Positions 34,147-45,393 of a DNA stretch of 64,000 bases are shown one piece after another. Location of the stretch: contig NZ_AP025344.1 in assembly GCF_021654795.1 (NCBI RefSeq), positions 1,612,501 through 1,676,500 of the forward strand, in the 5' to 3' direction. This DNA is from Paenibacillus dendritiformis. Lineage in GTDB: Bacteria > Bacillota > Bacilli > Paenibacillales > Paenibacillaceae. The notes below the pieces were generated by a model. That model searched no databases, was not told where the DNA came from, and saw only the letters and a list, made by a program, of their open reading frames with translations. The position numbers and the translations under genes were made by a program. Positions within the stretch are counted from its first letter, which is position 1, and each line of letters begins with the position of its first letter.

Positions 34147-36261
34147 ATGACCACCACCTACCGGAATGTGATTCGAAGAACCGTCACCGGCGCCGTAGCA
34201 GGTACGCTGCTGCTCGGGGGAGGCGCGATGCTGCCTCCAGGGGGCTTCCCCGCGGCGCCGGTTGTAGCCTTTGCAGATAACGGACCAGCAGCCAAGGCGG
34301 GAGCCCAATCACCGGAGCAGATCGTATCCGAACCGATTCGTGTCGCATTATTTGCCGATTTGGGCAGCCGGTCACCAGGCCAGACGCCTCAGGTGACCCT
34401 GAATTCAACCGTCGGGCTTCAGATTGGAGCCCGTGAAGCCGGAACGTCTGCAGCATTGAAGGCAGATGGGGCGATCCGCTTCAGTGCGGATGATTACAAA
34501 GTCAAGCTGTATGAATCGAAGAACAAGGCGGCTGCTCTGGCCGTGCTGAAGCAGGCGGAGGCGAGCAACACCGCCGTTATGATTGAATTCAGCCGCCGCG
34601 GCGCCGCATTCTATTCGGTCTATGCGGGGAGCTACCCGACCGAGAAGGCGGCCGGACAGGCGCTTGACCGCATCAAAGGCGATCAAGCCCTGATGGAACT
34701 GGTGCAGGATTACAAGCCCAGATTAGCCGGTCCGAATTATTTGCAGGCAGGAACCTATCCGTCGGAGAAGGAGGCGGCATCGGCGCTGAAGACGCTGTTG
34801 GATGCCGATATCGATGCCTATCTCGTGACGCTGCCGGACAACGGGAAGAACCGGACAGCGGTATGGGCCGGGCAAGCGGCCTCGGCAGCCGATCTGGGCG
34901 ACACGAAGCAGAAAATAGCCCGCACTTCCTTGACTGCCGAAACTGTGCAGGCGGGCGGCGCCCTTATACATACGAAGGAAGCCGGCGAAGACAAGACGAC
35001 AATGGCGCATTTTCGCGTAAATGGCGATGCCAAATGGATGGTGTCGACGAGCGCGCCAAGCACGATCCAGGTCACGGAGCGCTACGGCCGGGCCTACCGG
35101 GGCGATATGGAGGTCAGTGTGCACAAGGATAAGCTGGCGCTCGTCAATGAAGTTCCGTTGGAGGATTATCTGGTATCTGTCGTAGGCGGCGAGGTATATG
35201 CCGAATGGCCGCTGGAAGCGCTGAAGGCTCAGGCGGTCGCCGCCCGGACGTTCGCGCTCTACCAGAATGACAAGTTCGAGATTGCCAACGTGGTGGATAC
35301 GACGTTAAGCCAGGCGTATTTCGGCGTAGAGAAAGAGCATGACAATATCCGCAAAGCCGTCGAGGCGACGGCGGGAGAAGTGCTCATGCAGGACGGGAAG
35401 CTGATCGAAGCCATCTTCCACTCGAATGCCGGAGGGAAGACTGCCGATCCGAGCGAGATTTGGGGCGGAGACTATGGCTATTTTCAAGTGGTGGACAGCC
35501 CGGACGAAGGGGTGCTGGAAGGCAAAAAATCATGGTTCCAGGTGATCCTGCCGGACGGCAAGAACGGCTATGTGCGGGAAGATGTCGTTCGTCCGGTGAA
35601 CCGCAACAATGAAGCCGGATTCGAACAGGTGACCGCGATTGAGGACGGAACGAACGTAAGACCAATCCCCGCGATTCAATCGAACGTTGCACCCGTGGCG
35701 AAGGTGAATAAAGGGACCGAGATGACGGTCATCGATACGGTGCCGGAATCAACCGAGATGAATTGGATCCGGGGGCCTTATACTTCGGCCCAGATTACCG
35801 CCTGGCTCAAGGAGCGGACCAAGACGGAGCTGAACGGACCGGTAACGAACTTGAAGATTACCGAACGCGGACCTTCCGGGCGCGTAACCAAGATCGAAGC
35901 CAACGGGGTTCCGGTCGGGGTCAGCTATCCGGATAACTTCCGCAGCGCGTTCGGCGGCTTGCCGAGCACGCTGTTCGATATCGTGCCGGCCGGAACCGCC
36001 GCTGTGATTGGCGCGGACGGCAAGGTGAAGGACACGAAGCTGGCCGGCTCGGCAGTCCAAGGCTCCGGCGCCGGCAACGGAACGCCTTTGTCGGCCGATT
36101 CGGCGCTGTCGAAGGAACCTTCCTTCCTCTTCGTTGGACGCGGCAACGGCCATGGCGTCGGCATGTCGCAATGGGGCGCGAAGGGTCTGGCCGATCAAGG
36201 GTATGACTACGAAGCAATCTTGAAATACTACTATAAAAATGTAGATTTAGTGAAACGGTAG
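34147..36261 (+). CDS. SpoIID/LytB-domain secreted protein
   Basis: 704 aa. Signal peptide (VIRRTVTGAVAGTLLLGGGAML to VVAFADN); two SPOR-like peptidoglycan-binding repeats (FYSVYAGSYPTEKAAGQAL near 155 and YLQAGTYPSEKEAASALKTL near 198); then a SpoIID core with VPLEDYLVSVVGGEVYAEWPL and LKAQAVAARTFALYQ (near 335-375) and the closing RGNGHGVGMSQWGAKGLA (near 660). SpoIID is a lytic transglycosylase acting in engulfment; this longer protein is a paralogue often called SpoIID/LytB. The ATG at 34147 is favoured over one 72 nt upstream because the signal peptide then starts directly. It sits between ruvB and queA. Confidence 0.87.
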   Translation: MTTTYRNVIRRTVTGAVAGTLLLGGGAMLPPGGFPAAPVVAFADNGPAAKAGAQSPEQIVSEPIRVALFADLGSRSPGQTPQVTLNSTVGLQIGAREAGTSAALKADGAIRFSADDYKVKLYESKNKAAALAVLKQAEASNTAVMIEFSRRGAAFYSVYAGSYPTEKAAGQALDRIKGDQALMELVQDYKPRLAGPNYLQAGTYPSEKEAASALKTLLDADIDAYLVTLPDNGKNRTAVWAGQAASAADLGDTKQKIARTSLTAETVQAGGALIHTKEAGEDKTTMAHFRVNGDAKWMVSTSAPSTIQVTERYGRAYRGDMEVSVHKDKLALVNEVPLEDYLVSVVGGEVYAEWPLEALKAQAVAARTFALYQNDKFEIANVVDTTLSQAYFGVEKEHDNIRKAVEATAGEVLMQDGKLIEAIFHSNAGGKTADPSEIWGGDYGYFQVVDSPDEGVLEGKKSWFQVILPDGKNGYVREDVVRPVNRNNEAGFEQVTAIEDGTNVRPIPAIQSNVAPVAKVNKGTEMTVIDTVPESTEMNWIRGPYTSAQITAWLKERTKTELNGPVTNLKITERGPSGRVTKIEANGVPVGVSYPDNFRSAFGGLPSTLFDIVPAGTAAVIGADGKVKDTKLAGSAVQGSGAGNGTPLSADSALSKEPSFLFVGRGNGHGVGMSQWGAKGLADQGYDYEAILKYYYKNVDLVKR

Positions 36262-36273
36262 GGCATAAATGAC

Positions 36274-38474
<2,201 letters not shown>

Positions 38475-38567
38475 TGGACCGCCGATGGCTGAGTGCGCAG
38501 ATAGACAAGGGCATTGGCAGGTGGAGTCCATACATAGGTTAACCATTTGGAGAAAGGGGGATGGTCC

Positions 38568-38888
38568 ATGTTTTTAGCCGGAGCAGCTGATCCGGGCGCT
38601 GGCGGCGGGTTGTTGACGATGCTGCTGCCATTCGTTGCGATGTTTGCGGTATTCTATTTCCTGTTGATCCGCCCGCAGCAGAAGAAGCAGAAGCAGCGCA
38701 ATTCGATGCTGAGCCAATTGAAAAAAGGGGACAAAATCGTGACGATTGGCGGCCTGCATGGCACGATTATGGAGATTACCGACGACATCGTCGTTCTGCG
38801 TGTCAATGATGTGACGAAGATGACATTTGACCGCAATGCGATTAGCACGGTGGTCAAGAGCGAGGAAGCCGCAAGCGCGTCATCATAG
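38568..38888 (+). CDS. yajC: Preprotein translocase subunit YajC
   Basis: 106 aa. One membrane helix (LLPFVAMFAVFYFLLIRP) followed directly by QQKKQKQR and the cytoplasmic KGDKIVTIGGLHGTI, the standard YajC pattern. GAAAGGGGG lies 7 nt before the ATG; an ATG 21 nt earlier overlaps that site. YajC associates with SecDF, encoded further along. Confidence 0.93.
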   Translation: MFLAGAADPGAGGGLLTMLLPFVAMFAVFYFLLIRPQQKKQKQRNSMLSQLKKGDKIVTIGGLHGTIMEITDDIVVLRVNDVTKMTFDRNAISTVVKSEEAASASS

Positions 38889-38924
38889 TTGTCGCCTTTT
38901 ACCGAACACGATATTTATCGCTTC

Positions 38925-38958
38925 AGACTGTCGACAAAGTCCTGTCGACAGTCTTTTT
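38925..38958 (+). terminator. Terminator after yajC
   Basis: AGACTGTCGACA/TGTCGACAGTCT perfect 12-bp stem, 6-nt loop, then five T. Confidence 0.92.
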
Positions 38959-39070
38959 CTTAGGAAGGCAGGGCCGGGGAAGGCAGAACAAGTTAGGCTA
39001 AGGCAAGCTGGTCCCTGCGTGAAGCTTGATGGTCTGGGCATCTGCGCATGAAGCAAGCGAATCTCCGTAT

Positions 39071-39257
39071 GAAATTGCTGCACAGGCGCAGCATTTTTAA
39101 CCTCAATAGGCTAAATTCCGAGAAAATCCTGCAAAATTACCTTATTTCGCCATTTTAAACACTAATTATGCCTCGCCACACGGGAATTGCTGTATTTTTG
39201 CAGTAATCGTATTTTCGCAGCCTCGTGTCCATGAAATTGCTGCATTCTTGCAGTATT
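39071..39257. repeat. Short hairpin-forming AATTGCTG repeats
   Basis: Three related units, at 39071-39098, 39183-39209 and 39233-39257, share (G)AATTGCTG(C/T)A followed by GCAG. Two can fold into small hairpins (CTGCA/TGCAG). Spacing is irregular (112 and 50 bp). They fill most of the gene-free 38959-39348 region. Confidence 0.5.
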
Positions 39258-39290
39258 GGTAGAGCAGATGATAGGGATAAAAACGTAAAG

Positions 39291-39322
39291 AACTCCCGCG
39301 ATTGCCGTATTTCGCGGGAGTT
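39291..39322 (-). terminator. Terminator of the PAP2-type gene
   Basis: AACTCCCGCG/CGCGGGAGTT perfect 10-bp stem with a 12-nt loop; on the minus strand a T-rich CTTTACGTTTTT follows. It lies 26 nt after the stop codon. Confidence 0.75.
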
Positions 39323-39348
39323 TGTCTTCAATCTGAATTTTGCCATTT

Positions 39349-40206
39349 TCAGATTTTTGAATCCGGATACGATTTGGTGTACGCTTTGCCGCCGTTGGAT
39401 AGATCCGTTTTCCAGGAAGCGCGGACCCCCGCCCATTTCATCCCTAGCCAGGAGGCCGTAACGGCCAATATCGTACCCGCGATCATATCGGTCAGCCAAT
39501 GAATGCCGAGATAGAAGATCGAGAAGATGACGATGAGGGCGCTTATCGAAGTGAAAATCGCCCAACGGCGGTTGCCGGATTGCGACGCGAGCAGCGCGAC
39601 CGTCACCGATATCGACGTGTGCAAGCTCGGGAAGCAGTTGTCCAGTCCGGATAATTGCCGATAGTTCTCTTCGAAGGACGGGAACACGTCCAGCATGCGG
39701 AACTCTACGGCGGCCGGCGGATAGGACCACACTTCGTTCACCGGGAAGAAGAGGTAGAACGGGATGGCCACCGCGTAATTGATGATGACCGCATAGCAGA
39801 CCGCACGCGCCATGCGAAGATTATCCTTCGCGATATAGATTGCGATCGATCCGACTATGAGCGACTGGAAGACCACAATATAAAAGAAAGCGACGCCCTG
39901 GGTAAGCAGCGGATGATGGAACAGCTTCTGAATGCTGTGCACGAATTGGCCTTCCAGCTGATGAATATGGGAGGTAAAGTCCCAATTGACGGCCAGCGCT
40001 TTTTCGATGGTCAGCTCAAAATTGTTCACGAGCAAGATAAGGATGAGACCAATAAAAGCGAACAGGAAAGAGCGGGAATGCCGCAAAGCCTTATAAAATG
40101 CAGCGACGACAGCCAGCGGCTGCTTGCCGGATCCGAACCATAGCAGCAGGATAACGACCGCGATAGTCCATAAGGTGACCGTCTGCATGGAGTGAAATAA
40201 TACCAC
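39349..40206 (-). CDS. PAP2/Aur1-like membrane phosphatase
   Basis: 285 aa with six or seven membrane helices. The PAP2 motifs are visible as FPSLHTSISV (near 190) and YLGIHWLTDMIAG (near 235), giving the catalytic histidines; the layout resembles the inositolphosphorylceramide-synthase-like branch (PF14378). It probably dephosphorylates or transfers head groups of lipid phosphates on the outer face. The GTG at 40206 is chosen because GGGGGA lies 5 nt upstream. A monocistronic gene opposite to its neighbours. Confidence 0.8.
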   Translation of the reverse strand: MVLFHSMQTVTLWTIAVVILLLWFGSGKQPLAVVAAFYKALRHSRSFLFAFIGLILILLVNNFELTIEKALAVNWDFTSHIHQLEGQFVHSIQKLFHHPLLTQGVAFFYIVVFQSLIVGSIAIYIAKDNLRMARAVCYAVIINYAVAIPFYLFFPVNEVWSYPPAAVEFRMLDVFPSFEENYRQLSGLDNCFPSLHTSISVTVALLASQSGNRRWAIFTSISALIVIFSIFYLGIHWLTDMIAGTILAVTASWLGMKWAGVRASWKTDLSNGGKAYTKSYPDSKI

Positions 40207-40320
40207 AACTATCCCCCTATATAATTCCGGTAAACGGTTATTTAATTCATCTAGTATACCATAAAGAGAAGGGGGAACATATGCACCCAAGCGACCATTT
40301 CTTGCTGCCGGTTCGGGGGC

Positions 40321-40716
40321 TTATTTGTTGCGGCTCATGTTCACGCCGAAGATGCCGCCGAGCGCGCCGCAGGCGCATGCCGCGGCAACGAGAATCAGCT
40401 TCTGCAAGGTAATGCCGGCATCCATGGCGAGAAACCCGATAACGAGCACAAGCATAGCGTAGCAGAAACCGGTCAGACCTCCATAATACCAGCCCTTGCG
40501 ACCGCTGCGCCGCCCTGCCGTCCAGCCTCCGATAAAAAGTGCGATGATATGGACAAGATAAATATAGCCGAGTGTCTTGTCCTCGGTGGCGGAGCTGGAA
40601 TAGAGCAGCACGGATAAGGCCAGGGCGCCCATGGCCATCCAAATAAATGAATTGACGATACCGGCCAAAATGGGGTGATTCGGCTTCCATTGAGATACAC
40701 GCTGCAATGCATTCAT
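40321..40716 (-). CDS. TIGR04086-type membrane protein, YrzE-like
   Basis: 131 aa with four membrane segments; motifs HPILAGIVNSFIWMAMGAL, HIIALFIGGWTAGRRSGRKGWYYGG and a glycine/alanine-rich last helix ending GIFGVNMSRNK. It matches the small YrzE/TIGR04086 family, which in B. subtilis also sits near yrbF(yajC), yrbG and spoVB. AAAGGAG upstream of the ATG at 40716. Function unknown. Confidence 0.78.
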   Translation of the reverse strand: MNALQRVSQWKPNHPILAGIVNSFIWMAMGALALSVLLYSSSATEDKTLGYIYLVHIIALFIGGWTAGRRSGRKGWYYGGLTGFCYAMLVLVIGFLAMDAGITLQKLILVAAACACGALGGIFGVNMSRNK

Positions 40717-40928
40717 GATTGGAATTCTCCTTTCGGCTTGAATTATCATTCCCGGGCGGGATGGACAAATATATGCGTAGTACAGATCGTATGGGCAAGC
40801 AGATAGAAATAGTACAAGGCATAGACGAAAAATAGTGAACGGCGTTATAATGTGTGAGCAAAAATATCGAATCCGCCGTGCAATGTCCGGATCCGAATGG
40901 AAGTTACTGCAGGAAGGGATGGAACGAC

Positions 40929-42242
40929 ATGGAACATGATGCCTCGACATGGCAGGTCACGATTGCTGTAATCGTATTTTTGGTGACCTATGCCATCATC
41001 ATTTCAGAGAAAATTAACCGGGCCATTATCGCCCTGCTGGGAGCAGCGGCGATGCTTGTGCTGCAAATCGTAGATGTGCACCGCGCATTCACCGAGCATA
41101 TCGAATGGAACACGATTTTCCTGCTTGTGGGAATGATGATACTGGTCGGAATTACGAACAAGAGCGGCATCTTTCAATATGCAGCCGTGAAGGCGGCGCA
41201 GCGAACACAAGGCAGGCCTATCCGGATTATGGTGATTTTGGCGGCTTTAACCGCGGTCGGATCCGCTTTTCTGGATAATGTGACGACCGTGCTGCTGGTG
41301 GTGCCGATTACGTTTTCCATTACTCGAATGCTCAATATCAATCCGGTTCCGTTTCTGATCACGGAAGTCATCGCTTCGAATGTGGGCGGCACCGCGACAT
41401 TGATTGGGGATCCCCCGAATATTATGATTGGGTCGGCGAACCCGCATCTCACCTTCAATATGTTTTTGATTTATTTGGCCCCGGTCATCGCGGTGATTAT
41501 GGTGGTGCTGCTTGCGGTGCTTGTCTTTATCTACCGGAAGCAGTTGAAGGTGACGGACAGTCAGCGCCAGGCCCTGATGCAGCTGTCTGCGGAATCGTAT
41601 ATTTCGGACAAGCGCCTCGTAAGGAAATCGGTCACGATCCTCGTATTGACGATCTTGGGCTTCGTGCTTCATTCGGCCATTCATGTGGAACCGGCGGTGA
41701 TCGCGATGACAGGGGCGACGCTGCTGATGCTGATCGGTCTGAAGGGCGAAGAAGAGCTGGAAGAAGCGCTGCATCGGGTAGAATGGGTGACGATCTTGTT
41801 CTTTATCGGCCTGTTCATTCTGGTGGGAGGGCTGATTGAAGTCGGCGTCATCAATCAACTGGCCCAATGGATGTTGACCGTCACGAGCGGCGATATGACG
41901 CGTACCGCCATGTTCGTGCTCTGGGGCTCGGGCATCGCGTCCGCCACCATTGACAATATTCCTTTTGTGGCGACGATGATTCCGCTCCTGCAGGATGTCG
42001 GGAGCCAGATGGGCATGACGGATCCGAACCAATTGAATCCGCTCTGGTGGTCACTGGCGCTGGGCGCTTGCCTGGGGGGCAACGGCACCTTGATCGGCGC
42101 ATCGGCGAACGTGATTGTGGCCGGGATGGCGCAGCGCGAGGGACATGGCTTTGGGTATATGGATTTTCTCAAGATCGGGGCTCCGCTGACGCTGCTGTCG
42201 CTGGCGATTTCGACCGTTTACATCTTCCTCTTCATCCTGTAA
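40929..42242 (+). CDS. ArsB/NhaD-type ion transporter (SLC13/IT superfamily)
   Basis: 437 aa, 11-12 membrane helices. Family features: FLLVGMMILVG (near 60), AFLDNVTTVLLVVPIT (near 115), NVGGTATLIGDPPNIMIG (near 150), and the mirrored pair TIDNIPFVATMIPL and GACLGGNGTLIGASANVI in the second half. These fit the ArsB/NhaD branch; substrate could be Na+/H+, arsenite or an organic anion. No ars regulator is adjacent, so an arsenic role is not favoured. AGGAAGGGATG upstream of the ATG at 40929. Confidence 0.82.
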   Translation: MEHDASTWQVTIAVIVFLVTYAIIISEKINRAIIALLGAAAMLVLQIVDVHRAFTEHIEWNTIFLLVGMMILVGITNKSGIFQYAAVKAAQRTQGRPIRIMVILAALTAVGSAFLDNVTTVLLVVPITFSITRMLNINPVPFLITEVIASNVGGTATLIGDPPNIMIGSANPHLTFNMFLIYLAPVIAVIMVVLLAVLVFIYRKQLKVTDSQRQALMQLSAESYISDKRLVRKSVTILVLTILGFVLHSAIHVEPAVIAMTGATLLMLIGLKGEEELEEALHRVEWVTILFFIGLFILVGGLIEVGVINQLAQWMLTVTSGDMTRTAMFVLWGSGIASATIDNIPFVATMIPLLQDVGSQMGMTDPNQLNPLWWSLALGACLGGNGTLIGASANVIVAGMAQREGHGFGYMDFLKIGAPLTLLSLAISTVYIFLFIL

Positions 42243-42401
42243 CCGTTCAGGCTCACAAGCAGACTTTTTGGATCGGCGGTGAACCGAATTGTAAGATGCA
42301 GGATGGGAACATTTCGATAAGAAAAAGCTGCATGCCTCTCTGGGCCCGGGGTCAGAATACACGTACTGGCACACCGAAAATGGCACCGGGAGGCGTTGCT
42401 A

Positions 42402-43229
42402 ATGGAAGTCTGGACTCTCGTATTGCGCACGATCCTGATGTATATTGTTGTCTTCGTCGTGCTTCGTCTGATGGGCAAAAGAGAGATCGGCAAGCTGTCC
42501 GTCTTCGATGTCGTCATCTCCATCATGATTGCGGAGATTGCGGTCTTTGTCATCGAAGACAGCAAGAAGCCGTTATGGCAAGGGCTTGTCCCGATCATCG
42601 TTCTTATCATCATTCAGATCAGCGTGGCTTACATAGCCTTGAAAAGCCAATGGATTCGGCACTTGTTCGATGGCAAGCCGAGCATTATTATCAAGAACGG
42701 CCAGCTTGACCGCCCAGAGATGGCCCGGCAGCGCTACAATCTCGACGACCTGATGCAGCAGCTCCGCGAGCAGGGCGTGGATAATATCGGGGATGTCCGC
42801 TATGCGATCCTGGAGGCGAACGGCAAGCTGACCGTATTCCTGAGACAGGACTCGGATACCCCTGCCGCCGAGGAAGCCCAGAACGGCGCCCAGCAATCGG
42901 GCGGCATTTTGGAGGAGGATTACGCGGGGGATGCGAAAGGCCCCGGTCCGGTTACCCCCGGCCGCTCAGCCTCCTCGGCGGGCGGCCGGAAGAAGGCCAA
43001 AAAGCAGCGCCCCGCCTTGCGCAAGCCGGAGCGTTACCATTTCACGACACTGCCGCTGCCGCTGATTATGGATGGCAAGGTGCAGGATCATAACCTGTCG
43101 GTCATCAATAAGACGCGCTTCTGGTTGAAGAACGAGCTTAATTTGAAAGGCGTCAACGAATTTAAAGACGTTTTTTTCTGTTCCATCGATCATCGGGGCC
43201 ATTTATTTGTGGATCGGAAGCACAAGTAG
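42402..43229 (+). CDS. DUF421 membrane protein, YetF/YrbG-like
   Basis: 275 aa. Three N-terminal helices (about 5-25, 35-52 and 60-80) with VLRLMGKREIGKLSVFDVVISI, then a soluble DUF421 domain (PSIIIKNGQLDRPEM...YNLDDLMQQLREQGV...VRYAILEANGKLTVFLR). A low-complexity Gly/Ser/Pro/Lys segment (about 155-210) interrupts the second half before PLPLIMDGKVQDHNL. The family includes spore-associated proteins. GGGAGG precedes the ATG. Convergent with spoVB, 14 bp apart. Confidence 0.85.
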   Translation: MEVWTLVLRTILMYIVVFVVLRLMGKREIGKLSVFDVVISIMIAEIAVFVIEDSKKPLWQGLVPIIVLIIIQISVAYIALKSQWIRHLFDGKPSIIIKNGQLDRPEMARQRYNLDDLMQQLREQGVDNIGDVRYAILEANGKLTVFLRQDSDTPAAEEAQNGAQQSGGILEEDYAGDAKGPGPVTPGRSASSAGGRKKAKKQRPALRKPERYHFTTLPLPLIMDGKVQDHNLSVINKTRFWLKNELNLKGVNEFKDVFFCSIDHRGHLFVDRKHK

Positions 43230-43243
43230 GCGGCGCCGAACGA

Positions 43244-44842
43244 TTATTTGCGATGCGGCTTCGGCGGCAGCCAATGCCGGAGCAGCGGAAGCCGCGTCAC
43301 ATCATCGCGGTCGATGAGGCCCATAATAATAAGCAGCAGGAGATAGACGATGACCCCCGCAGCCCCTCCAGCGATAAACCGCAGCAGGCCGTAGCTTTCC
43401 GGCAGCGGAGCGCGGACATAGACCGCCTGAATGCAGCCAGCCATAATCACCATGGCGGACCCCACCTTGAGGAAGTCAAGCCAAGGCATCTTCAGCTGAA
43501 TATGACGGATAACGCTTCCCGCATGGAGCAGCGTAACGATGACAATATTGATGCATATCGCGATAATAGCTCCATAAATGCCCAACTGGGGCTGGGAAGC
43601 CAACTGAATAATGAGCAGGAGCTTCAGCGCGGCCCCGATGAATGTGTTGACGAGGGCGGTTCCCGGGCGTTCGAGGGCCTGCAGCGCGGCTTGCAGCGGC
43701 GCCTGCAAGTAAATGAAGACCGCAATCGGAGCCATCCACCGGAGCATTGGCGCGACGCTGGCATCATTATAGAGCAGGACGCAGAGCGGAAGGGCGAGCA
43801 CGAACATGATGACGGCGAACGGGGCGCCGCATACGAGCGCCAGCCGGATCGCCTGATGGATCCGCTTGTGAATCGTGCGTATGTCATTGCGGCCGAGCGC
43901 CTCGGATAACGAGGGCACGAGAGAGACGGCGAGGGAGTAGGTTAGCGCTCCGGGCAGCGTCAATATCGGGATAATCATGCCCTGCAGAGCCCCGTACTGC
44001 GCCGTCGCGATCGCAGTGAGAACCCCGGCCGCCGCCAGGCTGCGGGCGATCGCAATCGACTCCAGCAGGTAGGAGAGCGAGCCGATAAGCTTGCCTCCCG
44101 TTACGGGCAGCGCGATGCGGAGCAGGCGGGGAGCCACCTTATGGCCATACCCTTGCTGCAGCGGCTGCTCCGAATCCGGAGGGAACTCTCCGGCGCCATT
44201 TTCCTTCTGTCTGCGCGCCGAACGAATCAGGAAGACGAGCACGAGCAGCCCTCCGAGCTCGCCCACGACGACGCCGACCATGGCCCCCGCAGCCGCCCAT
44301 TCCAGCCCGTAAGGGAGGAACAGATAGGCGAAGCCGATAACCGCCACGATGCGGATGAACGTCTCCGTCACTTGCGATACGGCGGTCGGCACCATATTTT
44401 GCATGCCTTGGAAATAGCCGCGCAGCACCGCGGAGATGGCGACCATAACGATGATCGGCGTCATGACGAGGAACGTATAGTACACCCGGCTATCCGTCAG
44501 CACGCGGGTGGTGATCCACGGCGCGAGCACGAGACAGGCTGCGGAGAAGACAATGCCCGCGCTCACGGTCAGCTTCATGGCGACGGATAAAATGCGGCGC
44601 ACGCGGGAATGATCGCCGACAGAGTCCGCTTCCGCGATCAGCTTCGCTACGGCGAGCGGAACGCCGCCTGTAATTAAAGTAATGATGACGAGCAGGAAGG
44701 GATAGCCGAGCTGGTAAATTCCTACCCCTTCCGCCCCGATGATGCGCGGAAGAGTAACTCGCGGAATGAACCCGAGTATGCGATTCACAATGCCTGCGGC
44801 CAATAAAATCAGCGTTCCCTGTATGAATGACTGCTTCTTCAC
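43244..44842 (-). CDS. spoVB: Stage V sporulation protein B (MVF/MATE-type flippase)
   Basis: 532 aa with 14 membrane segments. The N-terminus SFIQGTLILLAAGIVNRILGFIPRVTLPRIIGAEGVGIYQ, GGVPLAVAKLIAE and VLRGYFQGMQNMVPTAVSQVTE are typical of SpoVB/YtgP polysaccharide-export proteins. SpoVB is needed for spore cortex synthesis, probably as a lipid-precursor flippase. Synteny with secDF-comN and yrbG/yrzE genes, as in B. subtilis, supports SpoVB over paralogues. Confidence 0.88.
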   Translation of the reverse strand: MKKQSFIQGTLILLAAGIVNRILGFIPRVTLPRIIGAEGVGIYQLGYPFLLVIITLITGGVPLAVAKLIAEADSVGDHSRVRRILSVAMKLTVSAGIVFSAACLVLAPWITTRVLTDSRVYYTFLVMTPIIVMVAISAVLRGYFQGMQNMVPTAVSQVTETFIRIVAVIGFAYLFLPYGLEWAAAGAMVGVVVGELGGLLVLVFLIRSARRQKENGAGEFPPDSEQPLQQGYGHKVAPRLLRIALPVTGGKLIGSLSYLLESIAIARSLAAAGVLTAIATAQYGALQGMIIPILTLPGALTYSLAVSLVPSLSEALGRNDIRTIHKRIHQAIRLALVCGAPFAVIMFVLALPLCVLLYNDASVAPMLRWMAPIAVFIYLQAPLQAALQALERPGTALVNTFIGAALKLLLIIQLASQPQLGIYGAIIAICINIVIVTLLHAGSVIRHIQLKMPWLDFLKVGSAMVIMAGCIQAVYVRAPLPESYGLLRFIAGGAAGVIVYLLLLIIMGLIDRDDVTRLPLLRHWLPPKPHRK

Positions 44843-45039
44843 GTTCCGATCATCCCTCTTCCCCTGGAGACTTGTCTACCTGATATAACCATAAATATGC
44901 GGTTGTCCCCATTCCATGACGGTTGGCTTGTACCGATGGAAGCGAAAAATCAGGAGAGCCAATGATTGCTATGGTTCGCGAAGCAGGAATTGCATTAAGG
45001 ATAGCGAATACTAGATAGACACGGAAAGGAGTGAGCGGC

Positions 45040-45297
45040 GTGTCTGAGCCATGCACGGAACAGGAGCGGGTCGAGGCGATCGAAATGTGCTGTGAGAGCA
45101 AGGCGGAGGAACTAAGGCTGCTCGGCTACGAGCAGGTAACGGGGAAGGATGTATGGGAATGCGTCAGCGCGAAGTATAAAAAAGAGGATGCTGAACCGGC
45201 CATGCATCAGGTCGTCAATGATATTTTATCTTTGAAAGCAACGCAGTTCATGAACTTTATGACGATGGCGGCTTATCGCGGGTCTCCCTTTTTATAA
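45040..45297 (+). CDS. comN: Post-transcriptional regulator ComN
   Basis: 85 aa, soluble and helical: KAEELRLLGYEQVTGKDVWECVSAKYKK and MHQVVNDILSLKATQFMNFMTMAAYRGSPF are characteristic of the ComN/YrzD family, which controls comE expression and localisation in B. subtilis. The GTG at 45040 is preferred, 8 nt after AAAGGAG; the GTG at 45031 overlaps that site. It lies between spoVB and secD as in related genomes. Confidence 0.85.
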   Translation: MSEPCTEQERVEAIEMCCESKAEELRLLGYEQVTGKDVWECVSAKYKKEDAEPAMHQVVNDILSLKATQFMNFMTMAAYRGSPFL

Positions 45298-45393
45298 GGC
45301 GAGATTTTTTTATGCCATGATCACAAAAATTGACTCGAAAAATGACGGTCGATATAATAGGAATATTGAATATGAAAGGGGAATAGGGACGAT

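Noticed and set aside
39071..39322. CRISPR array
   Set aside because: The repeated units are irregularly spaced (112 and 50 bp), divergent and hairpin-like; no cas gene is present.
40929..42242. Arsenite efflux pump of an ars operon
   Set aside because: The family includes ArsB, but no arsR, arsC or arsA lies nearby; the ArsR-type gene at 14245 is far away and lacks the metal motif.
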